Notes under the pieces: generated by a model
The model's database searches: none
Told to the model about the DNA's origin: nothing
The model's input: the letters and a program-made list of their open reading frames with translations, nothing else
Origin: Legionellaceae bacterium
GTDB lineage: Bacteria > Pseudomonadota > Gammaproteobacteria > Legionellales > Legionellaceae
Assembly (NCBI GenBank): GCA_029213075.1
Contig: JARGPO010000097.1
Span: 1-58,159 of the forward strand
Direction: 5' to 3'
DNA: 58,159 nucleotides
Program-made: the position numbers and the translations under genes
Shown: positions 32,298-43,432 of the stretch, piece after piece
How the letters are laid out: each line of letters begins with the position of its first letter
Numbering within the stretch: position 1 is the stretch's first letter

Positions 32298-32675
32298 TTA
32301 TGAATCTTGTTGTTCATCAATCTGGGCAACAATTTCACTAACGTCTGCGTTAATTGCCTGTTGAGCCAACTCTTTCAAAGTTGATTCAGGCATAATTCCA
32401 GACTCTGAGTATATTGCAATTCCTTTTTTAAAGACCATTAAGTGAGGTACCGAGCGAATTTCAAATATATCCGAAAGCTCTTGCTCCTTTTCCACGTCTA
32501 CTTGAGCAAAAACTATGCTCGGATATAATTTAGAAGCCTCTTCATAAATAGGCGCAAAGTTTTTACATGGAACACACCAATTAGCCCAAAAATCTACAAA
32601 AACAATTTCATTTTCTTTAATTAGTTTTTCGAAATTACCGCTTTTAATATTTTGAACATTCGCTCCTGTACCCAT
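32298..32675 (-). CDS. Thioredoxin with CVPC active site
   Basis: Cytoplasmic thioredoxin-fold protein of 125 residues. The active site reads WANWCVPCKNF near residues 31-41, with Val in place of the usual Gly of WCGPC, and the cis-Pro loop is RSVPHLMVF. There is no signal peptide. It follows adk by 2 bases and is surely cotranscribed with it. The CVPC dipeptide should alter redox potential, so it may not be the main thioredoxin. It is convergent with the pilin gene. Confidence 0.9.
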   Translation of the reverse strand: MGTGANVQNIKSGNFEKLIKENEIVFVDFWANWCVPCKNFAPIYEEASKLYPSIVFAQVDVEKEQELSDIFEIRSVPHLMVFKKGIAIYSESGIMPESTLKELAQQAINADVSEIVAQIDEQQDS

Positions 32676-32677
32676 CC

Positions 32678-33343
32678 TTACTCTCCTAAAACAGATAAAA
32701 TTCGCTCAAAAATTTGCTCAACACTTCCATCACCTGAAACACTATTAAAAACAGGCGCATTCTCGTCCTTTAGTAATGCCCATGATTTATAATAACCGAT
32801 CAATGGTTCTGTTTTTTCATGATATATATTTAATCTATTTCTAACAATTTCTTCTTTATCATCATCACGATACACTAGTTTATCACCAGTTTCATCGTCT
32901 AACCCTTCCTCTTTTGGTGGGTTAAAGACAACATGATAAACTCTTCCAGATGCAGGGTGAACTCTACGACCAGTTATCCTTCTAACGATTTCATCATCCT
33001 CAACTGCAATCTCTATTACATGATCAATTTTAATGCCGGTATTTTTCAATGCTTCTGCTTGCAAAATTGTTCTTGGAAAACCATCAAGTAAAAAACCATT
33101 CTTACAATCATCTTGCTGTATACGCTCAGCAACTAAAGCATTTATTATGTCATCAGAAACCAATTGCCCAGCATCCATAATTTTTTTGGCATCTAGGCCT
33201 AGAGGCGTACCAGCAGAAATAGCTGCTCTTAGCATATCTCCTGTAGAAATTTGTGGTATATTAAACTTCTTCATCAAAAGATGTGCTTGCGTTCCTTTAC
33301 CTGCACCGGGACAACCTAACAACATCAAACGCATAACACTCAT
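32678..33343 (-). CDS. adk: Adenylate kinase
   Basis: Interconverts AMP plus ATP with two ADP, 221 residues. P-loop [11 protein letters not shown] (9-19), NMP-binding region [15 protein letters not shown] mid-protein, and the LID with [17 protein letters not shown], the non-zinc type of gammaproteobacteria. Length and motifs are complete. It heads a two-gene operon with the thioredoxin. Confidence 0.98.
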   Translation of the reverse strand: MSVMRLMLLGCPGAGKGTQAHLLMKKFNIPQISTGDMLRAAISAGTPLGLDAKKIMDAGQLVSDDIINALVAERIQQDDCKNGFLLDGFPRTILQAEALKNTGIKIDHVIEIAVEDDEIVRRITGRRVHPASGRVYHVVFNPPKEEGLDDETGDKLVYRDDDKEEIVRNRLNIYHEKTEPLIGYYKSWALLKDENAPVFNSVSGDGSVEQIFERILSVLGE

Positions 33344-33531
33344 TAAACAACTCCAAATAATTACTAACTTTAAAACAAATATAGTGAAAAAATATATTTC
33401 TAACGTATATAGATAATTTAACTCTAATTAAAGTAAAAGGCTACAATTTATTTATAAAAGAACGTAGAATAACTTCAGAAAAATCACATTAACTAATAGT
33501 AAATTTTAGAAAGAAAATATTTGGAATTCAT

Positions 33532-33927
33532 ATGGACTCATCAGAATTAGTTATACACGAAAAAACCTTTAATATTCATTGGGGCGATATGGATGGTCTA
33601 AATCATATGAACAACTGTCGCTACTTTGATTATTTCCAAGAATGCAGAATCGATTGGCTAGCTAGTATGAAACTTGATCTAAATCAAGCCGAAGGACCGG
33701 TTGTGCTTAAAATTGCTTGCACGTACCTAAAACCTATCGTCTATCCAGCTCAAATAAAAATTATTAGCAAACTGCAACACATTGGCCGCACAAGCCTAGA
33801 TGTAACACATGATGTATATGAAAATGATGAAATTTCTGCCCAAGGAACTTGTAAGATTGTCTGGATAAACTTTAAAAAAGGCAAATCAATACCTCTTCCT
33901 GAAATTTTTAAATCATACAAATTATAA
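33532..33927 (+). CDS. Hot-dog fold acyl-CoA thioesterase
   Basis: 4HBT/YbgC-like thioesterase of 131 residues. HWGDMDGLNHMNN at about 17-29 carries the catalytic Asp and the conserved His-Met-Asn, followed by YFDYFQECRIDWL. The rest gives the five-stranded hot-dog pattern. It likely hydrolyses short or medium acyl-CoA. Its stop overlaps the deoC start by one base (TAATG), so they form a pair despite unrelated chemistry. Substrate not determinable. Confidence 0.88.
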   Translation: MDSSELVIHEKTFNIHWGDMDGLNHMNNCRYFDYFQECRIDWLASMKLDLNQAEGPVVLKIACTYLKPIVYPAQIKIISKLQHIGRTSLDVTHDVYENDEISAQGTCKIVWINFKKGKSIPLPEIFKSYKL

Positions 33928-34652
33928 TGCTTAATCAAATACTAAATACAATTCATCAAAATAATATAGTTATTGATGACGCCGAAATCTACAAAATATT
34001 AGATTTAACTCTTCTAAAAGAAGACAGCACATCTAACGATATCGCAATACTCGCCGAGATTGCTAGAAAAAAGAATGTTGCCGCGGTATGTGTATATCCG
34101 AAAGACTTAAATACTCTACCTAAAAGTTTTGATGTTCAAAAGGCAACAGTTGTTAATTTCCCAGATGGTAATCAAATTGAAGACGACGTTAAATCACAAA
34201 TCATTCAGGCTATAACACAATATAGCGCTGACGAGATTGACTATGTTTTCCCATATAAACTCTACCTTGACGGAAATACTGAAGAGGCATTTAATGCTTG
34301 CCAAAAAGCATATCTACTCTGTAAAAAACACAAAAAAATATTCAAAGTTATTATAGAGTCAGGTGCCCTACCCTCAATGAAGTCTATATATGATATATCC
34401 TCTAAATTATGTAAAGATAAGTGCGACTTCATCAAAACCTCAACTGGAAAAATTGCAACTGGTGCTACAGTTGAAGCGGTATATTCAATATTGTCAGCGA
34501 TAAAAGATAATAACTCTAATTGCGGTATAAAAGTCTCTGGAGGAATCAGAGATTTCAAAACAGCATCTATATATATACAGTTAGCCGAGATAGTTCTGAA
34601 TAAAAAAGTAAGCCCAAATTGGTTTAGAATTGGGGCAAGCGGCTTAAAGTAG
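33927..34652 (+). CDS. deoC: Deoxyribose-phosphate aldolase
   Basis: Class I aldolase that splits 2-deoxyribose-5-phosphate into acetaldehyde and glyceraldehyde-3-phosphate in deoxynucleoside salvage, 241 residues. Schiff-base Lys in DFIKTSTGK and the second active Lys in GIKVSGGIR are present; the N-terminal LDLTLLKEDST fits the E. coli-type subfamily. No deoA/B/D neighbours are seen. It is convergent with ubiA, with 15 bases between. Confidence 0.93.
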   Translation: MLNQILNTIHQNNIVIDDAEIYKILDLTLLKEDSTSNDIAILAEIARKKNVAAVCVYPKDLNTLPKSFDVQKATVVNFPDGNQIEDDVKSQIIQAITQYSADEIDYVFPYKLYLDGNTEEAFNACQKAYLLCKKHKKIFKVIIESGALPSMKSIYDISSKLCKDKCDFIKTSTGKIATGATVEAVYSILSAIKDNNSNCGIKVSGGIRDFKTASIYIQLAEIVLNKKVSPNWFRIGASGLK

Positions 34653-34667
34653 GCATGGATAATTATT

Positions 34668-35513
34668 CTACATCGCAACAACTAATCCTGACCACATAAC
34701 AATTCCATACCAACCATTAGACAAAAAACCTTTCAAGTAATCATCACGATTAAGGCGAGCTATTAATAGTTGCTGATACACTAATATAAACAGAGCAACA
34801 ATCCAAAATACGTAATATATAATCCCGACATTTATAGAAAAAGCCAGATAGAGCCATCCAAAGTGTAACAGTGCTTGTAGAACCCCAATAATTAACCTAT
34901 CAAATGCTCCAAATAAAATAGCAGTGGATTTAACTCCTATTAATTGATCATCATCTCGATCAACCATCGCATACATTGTGTCATAGGCAACGATCCACAT
35001 GAAATTAAGTACAAACAATAGGATTGTTATGTAATTTATTTCTACAAGTGAGGCCGAATATGCCATAGGTATTCCCATAGAAAAAGCCAAACCAAGTATA
35101 AGTTGCGGAGCTTCGATATATCTTTTACAAAATGGATATATAAAAGTTATTAAGAGTGCAACGCACGCCTGGTAAAAGCATATAACTGGCAATTGCAAGA
35201 CTATTAATAATGCAATGATAAGGAGTCCTATCAATAAGAAAATAGCCGATTTTAGTGTTACCTCACCACCTGTAAGAGGTCTAAGCTTGGTTCGCTTTAC
35301 ATGTAAATCTATGTTCCTATCCGCAATATCATTAATAACACAACCAGCGCAACGCATTATTACCGTGCCTACAAACATATAAAATAAAATATAGCCAGAA
35401 GGAAAACCACGGTTAGCAATCCATAAAGCCCAAGCTGTTGGAATCCACAGTAATGTGATTCCTGTAGGTTTATCAAATCTCATCAATCTGATGTATGCAC
35501 CAATGTTCAACAA
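34668..35513 (-). CDS. ubiA: 4-hydroxybenzoate polyprenyltransferase UbiA
   Basis: Integral membrane enzyme that attaches the polyprenyl tail to 4-hydroxybenzoate in ubiquinone synthesis, 281 residues with about eight helices. The two Asp motifs are clear: NDIADRNID (61-69), followed by VKRTKLRPLTGG, and YDTMYAMVDRDDD. It overlaps the ubiC stop by seven bases, giving a ubiC-ubiA pair as in E. coli. Confidence 0.96.
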   Translation of the reverse strand: MLNIGAYIRLMRFDKPTGITLLWIPTAWALWIANRGFPSGYILFYMFVGTVIMRCAGCVINDIADRNIDLHVKRTKLRPLTGGEVTLKSAIFLLIGLLIIALLIVLQLPVICFYQACVALLITFIYPFCKRYIEAPQLILGLAFSMGIPMAYSASLVEINYITILLFVLNFMWIVAYDTMYAMVDRDDDQLIGVKSTAILFGAFDRLIIGVLQALLHFGWLYLAFSINVGIIYYVFWIVALFILVYQQLLIARLNRDDYLKGFLSNGWYGIVMWSGLVVAM

Positions 35514-36040
35514 ATGTATTTCTCCAAACCTGGAAGAAAAATTTCAAGCAAATAAAAACTATCATCATCTGCCAAGGTAAATTCTGATAATCTCACCCAC
35601 AGAAGTTCTGAACATTTATGAAGATCTTCATTCAACCATTGAAACTCAATATTATGCTTAGTTATTGGGTAATGTATTAATGACTTACGCTTAATGTTAT
35701 TATCACCAAATATTAGGTTACCTAAGCTTTCAGTTTTAAGTCTATTAAAAAGTATGCGGTGTTTTTTAAAAACTTTCTCTGAAATAATAGTTCTCGCATA
35801 CCAACATGGCATATCAAAGGAGTAGGTAACAATTTCACGGTGAAATACCTTCTCAAAATCAAATTTTAAAATATACCTATCCCACCAATTAGCATTATCA
35901 ATTACTTGACGAATAATAGTCATGCTTGTGTCCCCGGACTTTTTATAAAGTTTTTTGGTTAAAAAGTCATCATAAGTTAACCAGGACAATAGCTCCACTG
36001 AGGGTTTCTCAAAGCCGTATTTAAATAACTCACCCGTCAT
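35507..36040 (-). CDS. ubiC: Chorismate lyase UbiC
   Basis: Releases pyruvate from chorismate to give 4-hydroxybenzoate, the first committed step of ubiquinone synthesis. Length 177. Divergent but recognisable family features are WLTYDDFLTKKL, ARTIISEKVF (the Arg-containing strand), LGNLIFGD, and LLWVRLSEFTL, equivalent to the LWARRSVF strand of E. coli. Overlap with ubiA and shared pathway strengthen the call. Confidence 0.88.
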   Translation of the reverse strand: MTGELFKYGFEKPSVELLSWLTYDDFLTKKLYKKSGDTSMTIIRQVIDNANWWDRYILKFDFEKVFHREIVTYSFDMPCWYARTIISEKVFKKHRILFNRLKTESLGNLIFGDNNIKRKSLIHYPITKHNIEFQWLNEDLHKCSELLWVRLSEFTLADDDSFYLLEIFLPGLEKYIC

Positions 36041-36125
36041 TCACACCTCGTGATATATTGTTTATTTAAAATAACAAGTATTAGGAACAATACTATGATC
36101 ATGATAATAGTATTTCGTAAAAATA

Positions 36126-36304
36126 GGGCATATTGACAATTGATCCCTAGCGCCTACGTGCCTCGGCTTGTCCGAGGCATCCAGAAGATGGTCAAATTAA
36201 AACCTATACTTCAACAAACCTCTAATACATTGATTGATAAGAGCAAACTCGTATTGTATGCGGTTGTGTCACCAAGGAGCTAGGTACCAATTGTCAACAC
36301 TCCC
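36126..36304. mobile_element. MITE of a diverged subfamily, 179 bp, TA-flanked
   Basis: Left end GGGCATATTGACAATTGATC and right end, read inward, GGGAGTGTTGACAATTGGTA are imperfect terminal inverted repeats. Both sides continue as CCTAGC and are bounded by TA (36124-36125, 36305-36306). It encodes no protein. Inside lies a perfect eight-pair hairpin TGCCTCGG/CCGAGGCA with loop CTTGT (36159-36179), a member of the REP-like family, so one repeat appears nested in another. The rest of the 409-base gap after ubiC shows nothing else. Confidence 0.8.
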
Positions 36305-36426
36305 TAGTTTAATTTATAAATCATTGAAAACATCTATTTATTATTGCCGTATTATAAACACAGAATAGATTTAAATGTTTTAACAAATAACTTAGTAAAA
36401 AAGAGACATTATATATCTAGATCATA

Positions 36427-36784
36427 TCATTGACAATCAACCTGTATAGCTAGCCACTTAGAAGTACCCCACAAGGATCGCCAAATACTACATTTGATGC
36501 ACTAACAGTACACGAATTATTACTGAGACAATTCGCCGTTACCACAGCAACAGAAGTAGCCGCATTACAAGCGGAAATAGCGTAACTACCACAGGTTCCA
36601 GTTGGTGTGCCATAACTTGCAAAATCAATTGACGTTAGAGTTGTTGGGCAAGTGATAGAAGCAATTTGCCCTTCATTTACCCTTTCGCACAATATACCTG
36701 AAACATCTACAGAATAAGCTCTAGCTCCCTTTTCTCCGTTACTATCAGTTGCTGTTATAGTGAAAGCATATGTGCACTCAAGTT
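36427..36784 (-). pseudogene. Truncated and frameshifted SUEL-type lectin remnant
   Basis: Reading from 36784, CTYAFTITATDSNG is the end of an Ig-like repeat of bacterial surface proteins. It is followed by a galactose/rhamnose-binding lectin (SUEL) domain: LCERVNEGQ, TSIDFASYGTPTGTCG, AISACNAATSVAVV, NNSCTVSASN, VFGDPC. After FGDPC the open frame ends GVLLSG-stop at 36450. One base more would restore GTSKWLAIQVDCQ and a stop at 36427-36429, the expected domain end, so a one-base deletion in the G run near 36468 has occurred. The 5' part is gone, cut at CACTCAAGTTAAAA, a sequence also found inside the MITEs. It was once a large secreted adhesin; it is now dead. Confidence 0.82.
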
Positions 36785-36858
36785 AAAAAGTGGGTCGCTA
36801 TGACCTGCTTTACTAATTTGACAGACTAACAAACTTGACAAAAAGAACAACGATATTA

Positions 36859-37019
36859 GGGTCTGTTGACAATTTGGTGCCACGGCCAAAAACCATGCTA
36901 ATTTTCCCAAATTTCAGCTTGAGTTCGTTAAATAGAGCTGACTATTCGCCTCACTCAAGTTAAAATTTGTGCTAAATTAGCCTGTTTTTTGACTCGCGCA
37001 CCCAATTGTCAACAGACCC
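36859..37019. mobile_element. MITE copy A, 161 bp, TA-flanked
   Basis: GGGTCTGTTGACAATTTGG at the left and CCAATTGTCAACAGACCC at the right are terminal inverted repeats flanked by TA on both sides (36857-36858, 37020-37021). A second inverted pair, AAATTTCAGCTTGAGT and ACTCAAGTTAAAATTT, lies inside, so a single strand can fold into one long hairpin. No ORF. TA flanks are the mark of IS630/Tc1-mariner transposases acting in trans. It is the main content of the gap between the lectin remnant and the binding-protein gene. Confidence 0.9.
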
Positions 37020-37097
37020 TATAATTTTTTCAATATATTTTTCTCTTTAATTTCGATTGGCTATATGTTTGGTTGTTATATACATATAACTTAAAAA

Positions 37098-37889
37098 CTA
37101 ATGAAACTTCGATATATACATTTGATAATTCTGCGAGTACTCATCAGACTTCAAATATAAATCAAGTGCATCATTTATATCATCAAGGAGCTGCTTATCG
37201 TTTGGGTTAACAACAACACCATATCCAAAACCATATTTAATTGGTCCACCTACAACAGAAAATTTATTATATGAATTCTGAGACCAATACTGGCTCATTA
37301 AATCATCCATTAGAACCATATCAACATTTTTTTTACTCAGAGCATCAATCTCAAAGTTTTCTTGGGAGTACGGAACTATTTTAAGACTACCAATATTAAG
37401 GCTTTTTAATTGCTCTAACCATACTGAGCCAGACTCAACCCCTATTTTCTTATTTTCTAATAACTTTCTATTTAATGTTTCATTTTTCATAACAGCTGGT
37501 CCAAGAAACCTCGATGCACTAACTAAATATGGCTGAGACATAGAGACCTTGGATAAACGATTAAAGGTTATTATTATCGCACTCGCAGCAACGTCCATTT
37601 TCCCTGAGGCTACACTACTTATTAAATTATCAAAAGTCATTGGATGATAAACGCATTTTCTTTTCAAGTGACTACAGATGTAATTCATTAAATTAATATC
37701 AAATCCCATAAATCCGCTCTTTCCACTCCGAATTATAAACGGGGGCGAAAAATTTGATACTGCTACATTAAGTACCTTTGTATTATCAATTTCCTCAGAT
37801 AAACTTTGAGGAGCAGCAAAAGATAGATTGTTTATAACAACAAGAATAACCAATATTGAAAATCTCAAAAAGGCTCGCACAATATTCAT
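37098..37889 (-). CDS. Periplasmic amino-acid-binding protein (SBP family 3)
   Basis: Extracytoplasmic solute-binding protein of 263 residues from the ATG. Signal peptide FLRFSILVILVVINNLSFAA, then the family pattern LNVAVSNFSPPFII, GFMGFDINLMNYI, MTFDNLISSVASGKMDV and MSQPYLVS, with a late GFGYGVVVNPND. A TTG eight codons upstream (37913) is another start; neither has a good ribosome site. No permease or ATPase gene is adjacent, so it must share a transporter or act as a sensor or virulence-type binding protein. Two nearly identical MITEs in the same orientation flank it (36859-37019 and 37957-38116), suggesting it was moved with them. Confidence 0.88.
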   Translation of the reverse strand: MNIVRAFLRFSILVILVVINNLSFAAPQSLSEEIDNTKVLNVAVSNFSPPFIIRSGKSGFMGFDINLMNYICSHLKRKCVYHPMTFDNLISSVASGKMDVAASAIIITFNRLSKVSMSQPYLVSASRFLGPAVMKNETLNRKLLENKKIGVESGSVWLEQLKSLNIGSLKIVPYSQENFEIDALSKKNVDMVLMDDLMSQYWSQNSYNKFSVVGGPIKYGFGYGVVVNPNDKQLLDDINDALDLYLKSDEYSQNYQMYISKFH

Positions 37890-37956
37890 CCCTAAAATAT
37901 ACGATATACTCAATATTACACTAGAAGTTATATTCCATAAAGCCTAATTTATAATA

Positions 37957-38116
37957 GGGTCTGTTGACAATTGGTGCCGCGGCCAAAAACCATGCTAATT
38001 GGCCCAAATTTCAGCTTGAGTTCGTTAAATAGAGCTGGCTATTCGCCTCACTCAAGTTAAAATTTGTGCTAAATCATCCTGATTTTTGACTCGCGCACCC
38101 AATTGTCAACAGACCC
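37957..38116. mobile_element. MITE copy B, 160 bp, TA-flanked
   Basis: It has the same orientation and nearly the same sequence as copy A, with about ten base differences. Examples are GGTGCCGCGGCC for GGTGCCACGGCC, CTAATTGGCCC for CTAATTTTCCC, and AAATCATCCTG for AAATTAGCCTG. Terminal repeats GGGTCTGTTGACAATTGG and their inverse are flanked by TA at 37955-37956 and 38117-38118. The remaining 165 bases before the TPR gene show nothing else. Confidence 0.9.
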
Positions 38117-38282
38117 TAGTATTTTGAATAACCAAAATTTTTCTAATAGGCAAAATATACAAGTTAGACAATAACTCTACTGAAATAAATATCTTTATCG
38201 TTTATTGCTTGTCTTTAGTTGTAAGGGTTAACAAAAACTGGCACAATCTCACAAAATTATTTTAAGACTAACGCATACGGAT

Positions 38283-39035
38283 ATGACTAGTTTATTTAAA
38301 GAAGCTCCACAAATACAGGAGCACACCATTGAAGTACAATATCACCATAAAGCCTTAAATGCCTGTGATAATGACTTCCCATATCGTACAGATATAAAAT
38401 CTAATCTGGCAGAGCACTACTCGCAAATTGCTCATATTTATTACCGTGAGCACAACTTTGATGAAGCCTTGAAGTACTATCTAAAAGCTATTAATTACAA
38501 TTGCATGCATTTTCAAGCACTTAATCAAATCGGTCTTATTTTAACTAAAAAATGTCAATTTAAACAAGCTATAACCTACTACCAACAAATAGTTGATCTA
38601 GCCACAACTTCCCCTAATCTAGAGCATAAAACAGACGCCTTATTAAGTATTGCGTTAGTTTATATAAAAGAGAATAGAGAGGGATATATTAGAAAGGCTG
38701 CAAAGTATATTGATTTAGCCCTTGATCTTGCTCCAAATGATAAACTAGCTTTAGAGCTCCTCCAAAAAATTGAAGATTTAAACCGTACTGAAGACTTAAT
38801 AAAAAACACGCAAATATCTATATTAAATAAAAACTGGGCTGATGCAAGCAAATATATTAAGCAAGCAAAGCAAATTTCTCCAGATAATAGAAAGGTACTA
38901 GAAACTGATGAACGCTTACGGTCAATTATAGCAAACTTGGCCCTATCACAATCAACCCAAAAAATCATGTTTAACGTCCCGCAACAAGCAATTGACGAAG
39001 AGAAAAATAAACCTGTCCTACAATTTGAAAACTAA
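38283..39035 (+). CDS. TPR-repeat protein
   Basis: Soluble protein of 250 residues with tetratricopeptide repeats. SNLAEHYSQIAHIYYREHNF followed by DEALKYYLKAINYN (about 40-75) is a consensus unit. A second begins FQALNQIGLILTKKCQFKQAI, and a third spans the DALLSIALVYIKENREGYI region. The rest is helical. TPR units bind partner proteins, so it is probably an adaptor. No signal peptide. Neighbours give no clue to the partner; a secreted TPR effector is conceivable. Confidence 0.8.
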   Translation: MTSLFKEAPQIQEHTIEVQYHHKALNACDNDFPYRTDIKSNLAEHYSQIAHIYYREHNFDEALKYYLKAINYNCMHFQALNQIGLILTKKCQFKQAITYYQQIVDLATTSPNLEHKTDALLSIALVYIKENREGYIRKAAKYIDLALDLAPNDKLALELLQKIEDLNRTEDLIKNTQISILNKNWADASKYIKQAKQISPDNRKVLETDERLRSIIANLALSQSTQKIMFNVPQQAIDEEKNKPVLQFEN

Positions 39036-39129
39036 CTACCAACAAAAACACGACAAGAAATAATACCGAATATTTTATTCACTTTGAAGCTTGCTACAAA
39101 CCAACTGCCTGACAAATAATTGCACACGC

Positions 39130-41004
39130 TTAACTATGTTCAACTGATACTTTATTATTATCAAACAACAAATAATTAGTAAACTCTGGAACAAGATTCT
39201 TTAATAAAATAAGTAGCTCCTCACTTTGTTCTCTAGAGCATGCTATATCAATTAAATCTAGAGCATGTGATAGCTCATCCCAACTTATTTTTCTAAATCT
39301 TGCTTGGAAGAGCTTTTCATGATCAGTTTCAACTAACATTTCCGAGTCATGGAATAATTCTTCATATAGTTTTTCTCCCGGCCTAAGACCGGTATATCTA
39401 ATTTGAATGTCTTGTCCGGGCTCCATTCCTGCTAATCTAATCATTTGCTCTGCTAAATAACTTATTTTTACAGGATCCCCCATATCTAAAACAAATATTT
39501 CACCGCCATTACCATTAACCATTGCTTGAAGAATAAGTTGGCTCGCCTCAGGTATGGTCATAAAGTATCGTTGCATATCTGGGTGTGTAACTGTAATCGG
39601 TCCCCCACTTTGCAGTTGTTGTTGAAATAAAGGCACAACACTTCCAGTAGATCCGAGAACATTTCCAAATCTAACGGTGATAAATTTCGTAGCAACTATT
39701 TGATTTAAGTTCTGACAATATATCTCAGCAACACGCTTTGTAGTACCCATTATATTAGTTGGGTTAACGGCTTTATCTGTAGATATCAAAATAAACTTAT
39801 CTACATTAGCGGCAACACTCGCCTCCGCGACAATTTTTGTTCCTAAAATATTATTACTAACAGCAACTCTAATTTGTCGCTCTAACATAGGGACATGTTT
39901 ATACGCCGCCGCATGAAAAACAACCTGTGGTTTAAAACTAGAAAATAGATTATTAACGCCAACAACGTCATTAATATTAATTAAAGCTAGATCAATACTA
40001 ACTTCAGGAAATTGTACTTTAAACTCATTTTCAATAGCATATAAATTATACTCATTATTGTCTAAGATGATTAATTTTTTAGGCTTAAGACGCCCAATTT
40101 GTCGACACAACTCAGATCCAATTGAGCCGCCACCACCAGTTACTAAAATACGTTTATTTTGTATTGACGAAGATATAGTTTCCCAGCAAATAGTTACTTG
40201 ATCTCGGCCTAACAGATCATCAATATTTACGGTCCTAAATGATTCAACATTTACCTGGCATGTAGATATTGCATTAACACTTGGCAAAGTTCTAAAAGGT
40301 ACCTTAGCCTCCTCACAGTAATTAACAACACGTCTCATTAAACTAGAGCCTGCCGTTGCAATAGCAATAAATATCAAATCTATTTTTAAATCTTTAGTAA
40401 ACTGCGGAATTTTATCAATACTTCCACAAACCCTAACTCCGTGAATATCAAGTCCATGCTTTCGAGAATCATCATCTATAACTCCAATTGGCATATAGAT
40501 AGAGGATCTCTTCAAGTCTCGCAATAAGCTTTCTCCAGCTTGTCCTGCACCAATTATTAATACCCTCTTCACATCGGCCGGTTTTAAAAGATTATATCTT
40601 CCATCAAATATTTGTCTAACAACCAACCTTCCTCCACAAAGCAATGTAACTAACGATATAATATATAAAGGTAAAATTGACCTAGGTATATGGTTAAGCA
40701 TAAGAAGGTAGGCAGCTGGTATGAAAATAACGCTACTAGTTAATACTGCTCGTAGAATTCTCTCTACATCATCAACTGAGGAATATCTCCAAAGACCTCT
40801 GTATACTTTAAACCGATAATAACAAGCTAATTGTAAGACTATTAATACATACAGAGAATCAGATGATTGCTTTTCAATAAGAGTATTAGGTAAAAACTGC
40901 ATGTTATCGCGCAGCCAATAAGCAAAATACCAAGCCACAGGAATAGCCAAAATATCATAAGCTATTGTTGCAAGCTTGGCATATCTTTTAAAAATAGAAA
41001 ACAT
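39130..41004 (-). CDS. WbpM/CapD-type nucleotide-sugar 4,6-dehydratase
   Basis: Membrane-bound UDP-N-acetylhexosamine dehydratase of 624 residues, first enzyme toward deoxy-amino sugars of O-antigen or capsule. Four N-terminal membrane helices (to about residue 130) precede a first Rossmann domain (VLIIGAGQAGESLL) and the catalytic second one (ILVTGGGGSIGSELCRQ near 290). The family motif STDKAVNPTNIMGTTKR carries the catalytic Met-Lys. The length fits WbpM, PglF and CapD long forms. It is usually found at the end of an O-antigen locus; here it stands between a TPR gene and a NIF3 gene. It could also supply the amino sugar used by the 4-8 kb cluster. Confidence 0.9.
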   Translation of the reverse strand: MFSIFKRYAKLATIAYDILAIPVAWYFAYWLRDNMQFLPNTLIEKQSSDSLYVLIVLQLACYYRFKVYRGLWRYSSVDDVERILRAVLTSSVIFIPAAYLLMLNHIPRSILPLYIISLVTLLCGGRLVVRQIFDGRYNLLKPADVKRVLIIGAGQAGESLLRDLKRSSIYMPIGVIDDDSRKHGLDIHGVRVCGSIDKIPQFTKDLKIDLIFIAIATAGSSLMRRVVNYCEEAKVPFRTLPSVNAISTCQVNVESFRTVNIDDLLGRDQVTICWETISSSIQNKRILVTGGGGSIGSELCRQIGRLKPKKLIILDNNEYNLYAIENEFKVQFPEVSIDLALININDVVGVNNLFSSFKPQVVFHAAAYKHVPMLERQIRVAVSNNILGTKIVAEASVAANVDKFILISTDKAVNPTNIMGTTKRVAEIYCQNLNQIVATKFITVRFGNVLGSTGSVVPLFQQQLQSGGPITVTHPDMQRYFMTIPEASQLILQAMVNGNGGEIFVLDMGDPVKISYLAEQMIRLAGMEPGQDIQIRYTGLRPGEKLYEELFHDSEMLVETDHEKLFQARFRKISWDELSHALDLIDIACSREQSEELLILLKNLVPEFTNYLLFDNNKVSVEHS

Positions 41005-41022
41005 ACTTCAATCCTTTGAATC

Positions 41023-43290
<2,268 letters not shown>

Positions 43291-43322
43291 AAAAATCCTT
43301 CAAATTTACGTAACTGTATTTA

Positions 43323-43398
43323 GGGTCTGTTGACAATTGGTGCCACCGCCAAAAACCATGCTAATTTTTGACTCGCGCACCCAATTGTCAACAGACCC
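43323..43398. mobile_element. Internally deleted MITE, 76 bp, inside the mla-murA operon
   Basis: It has the same left 40 and right 26 bases as copies A and B, but the middle 85 bases are missing, joined at a TTTT stretch common to both borders. Terminal repeats GGGTCTGTTGACAATTGG and inverse are intact and flanked by TA (43321-43322, 43399-43400). Located between mlaB and ibaG, it will form a stem of about 18 pairs in the message and may act as a terminator, RNase site or stabiliser. Confidence 0.9.
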
Positions 43399-43432
43399 TA
43401 ATCACGATTCCATCTCACCTAAGTTATTTAAC

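Noticed and set aside
36859-37019. Possible tRNA-like or small RNA gene in the 161-bp element
   Set aside because: The structure is explained by transposon terminal and subterminal inverted repeats; no promoter or cloverleaf is present.
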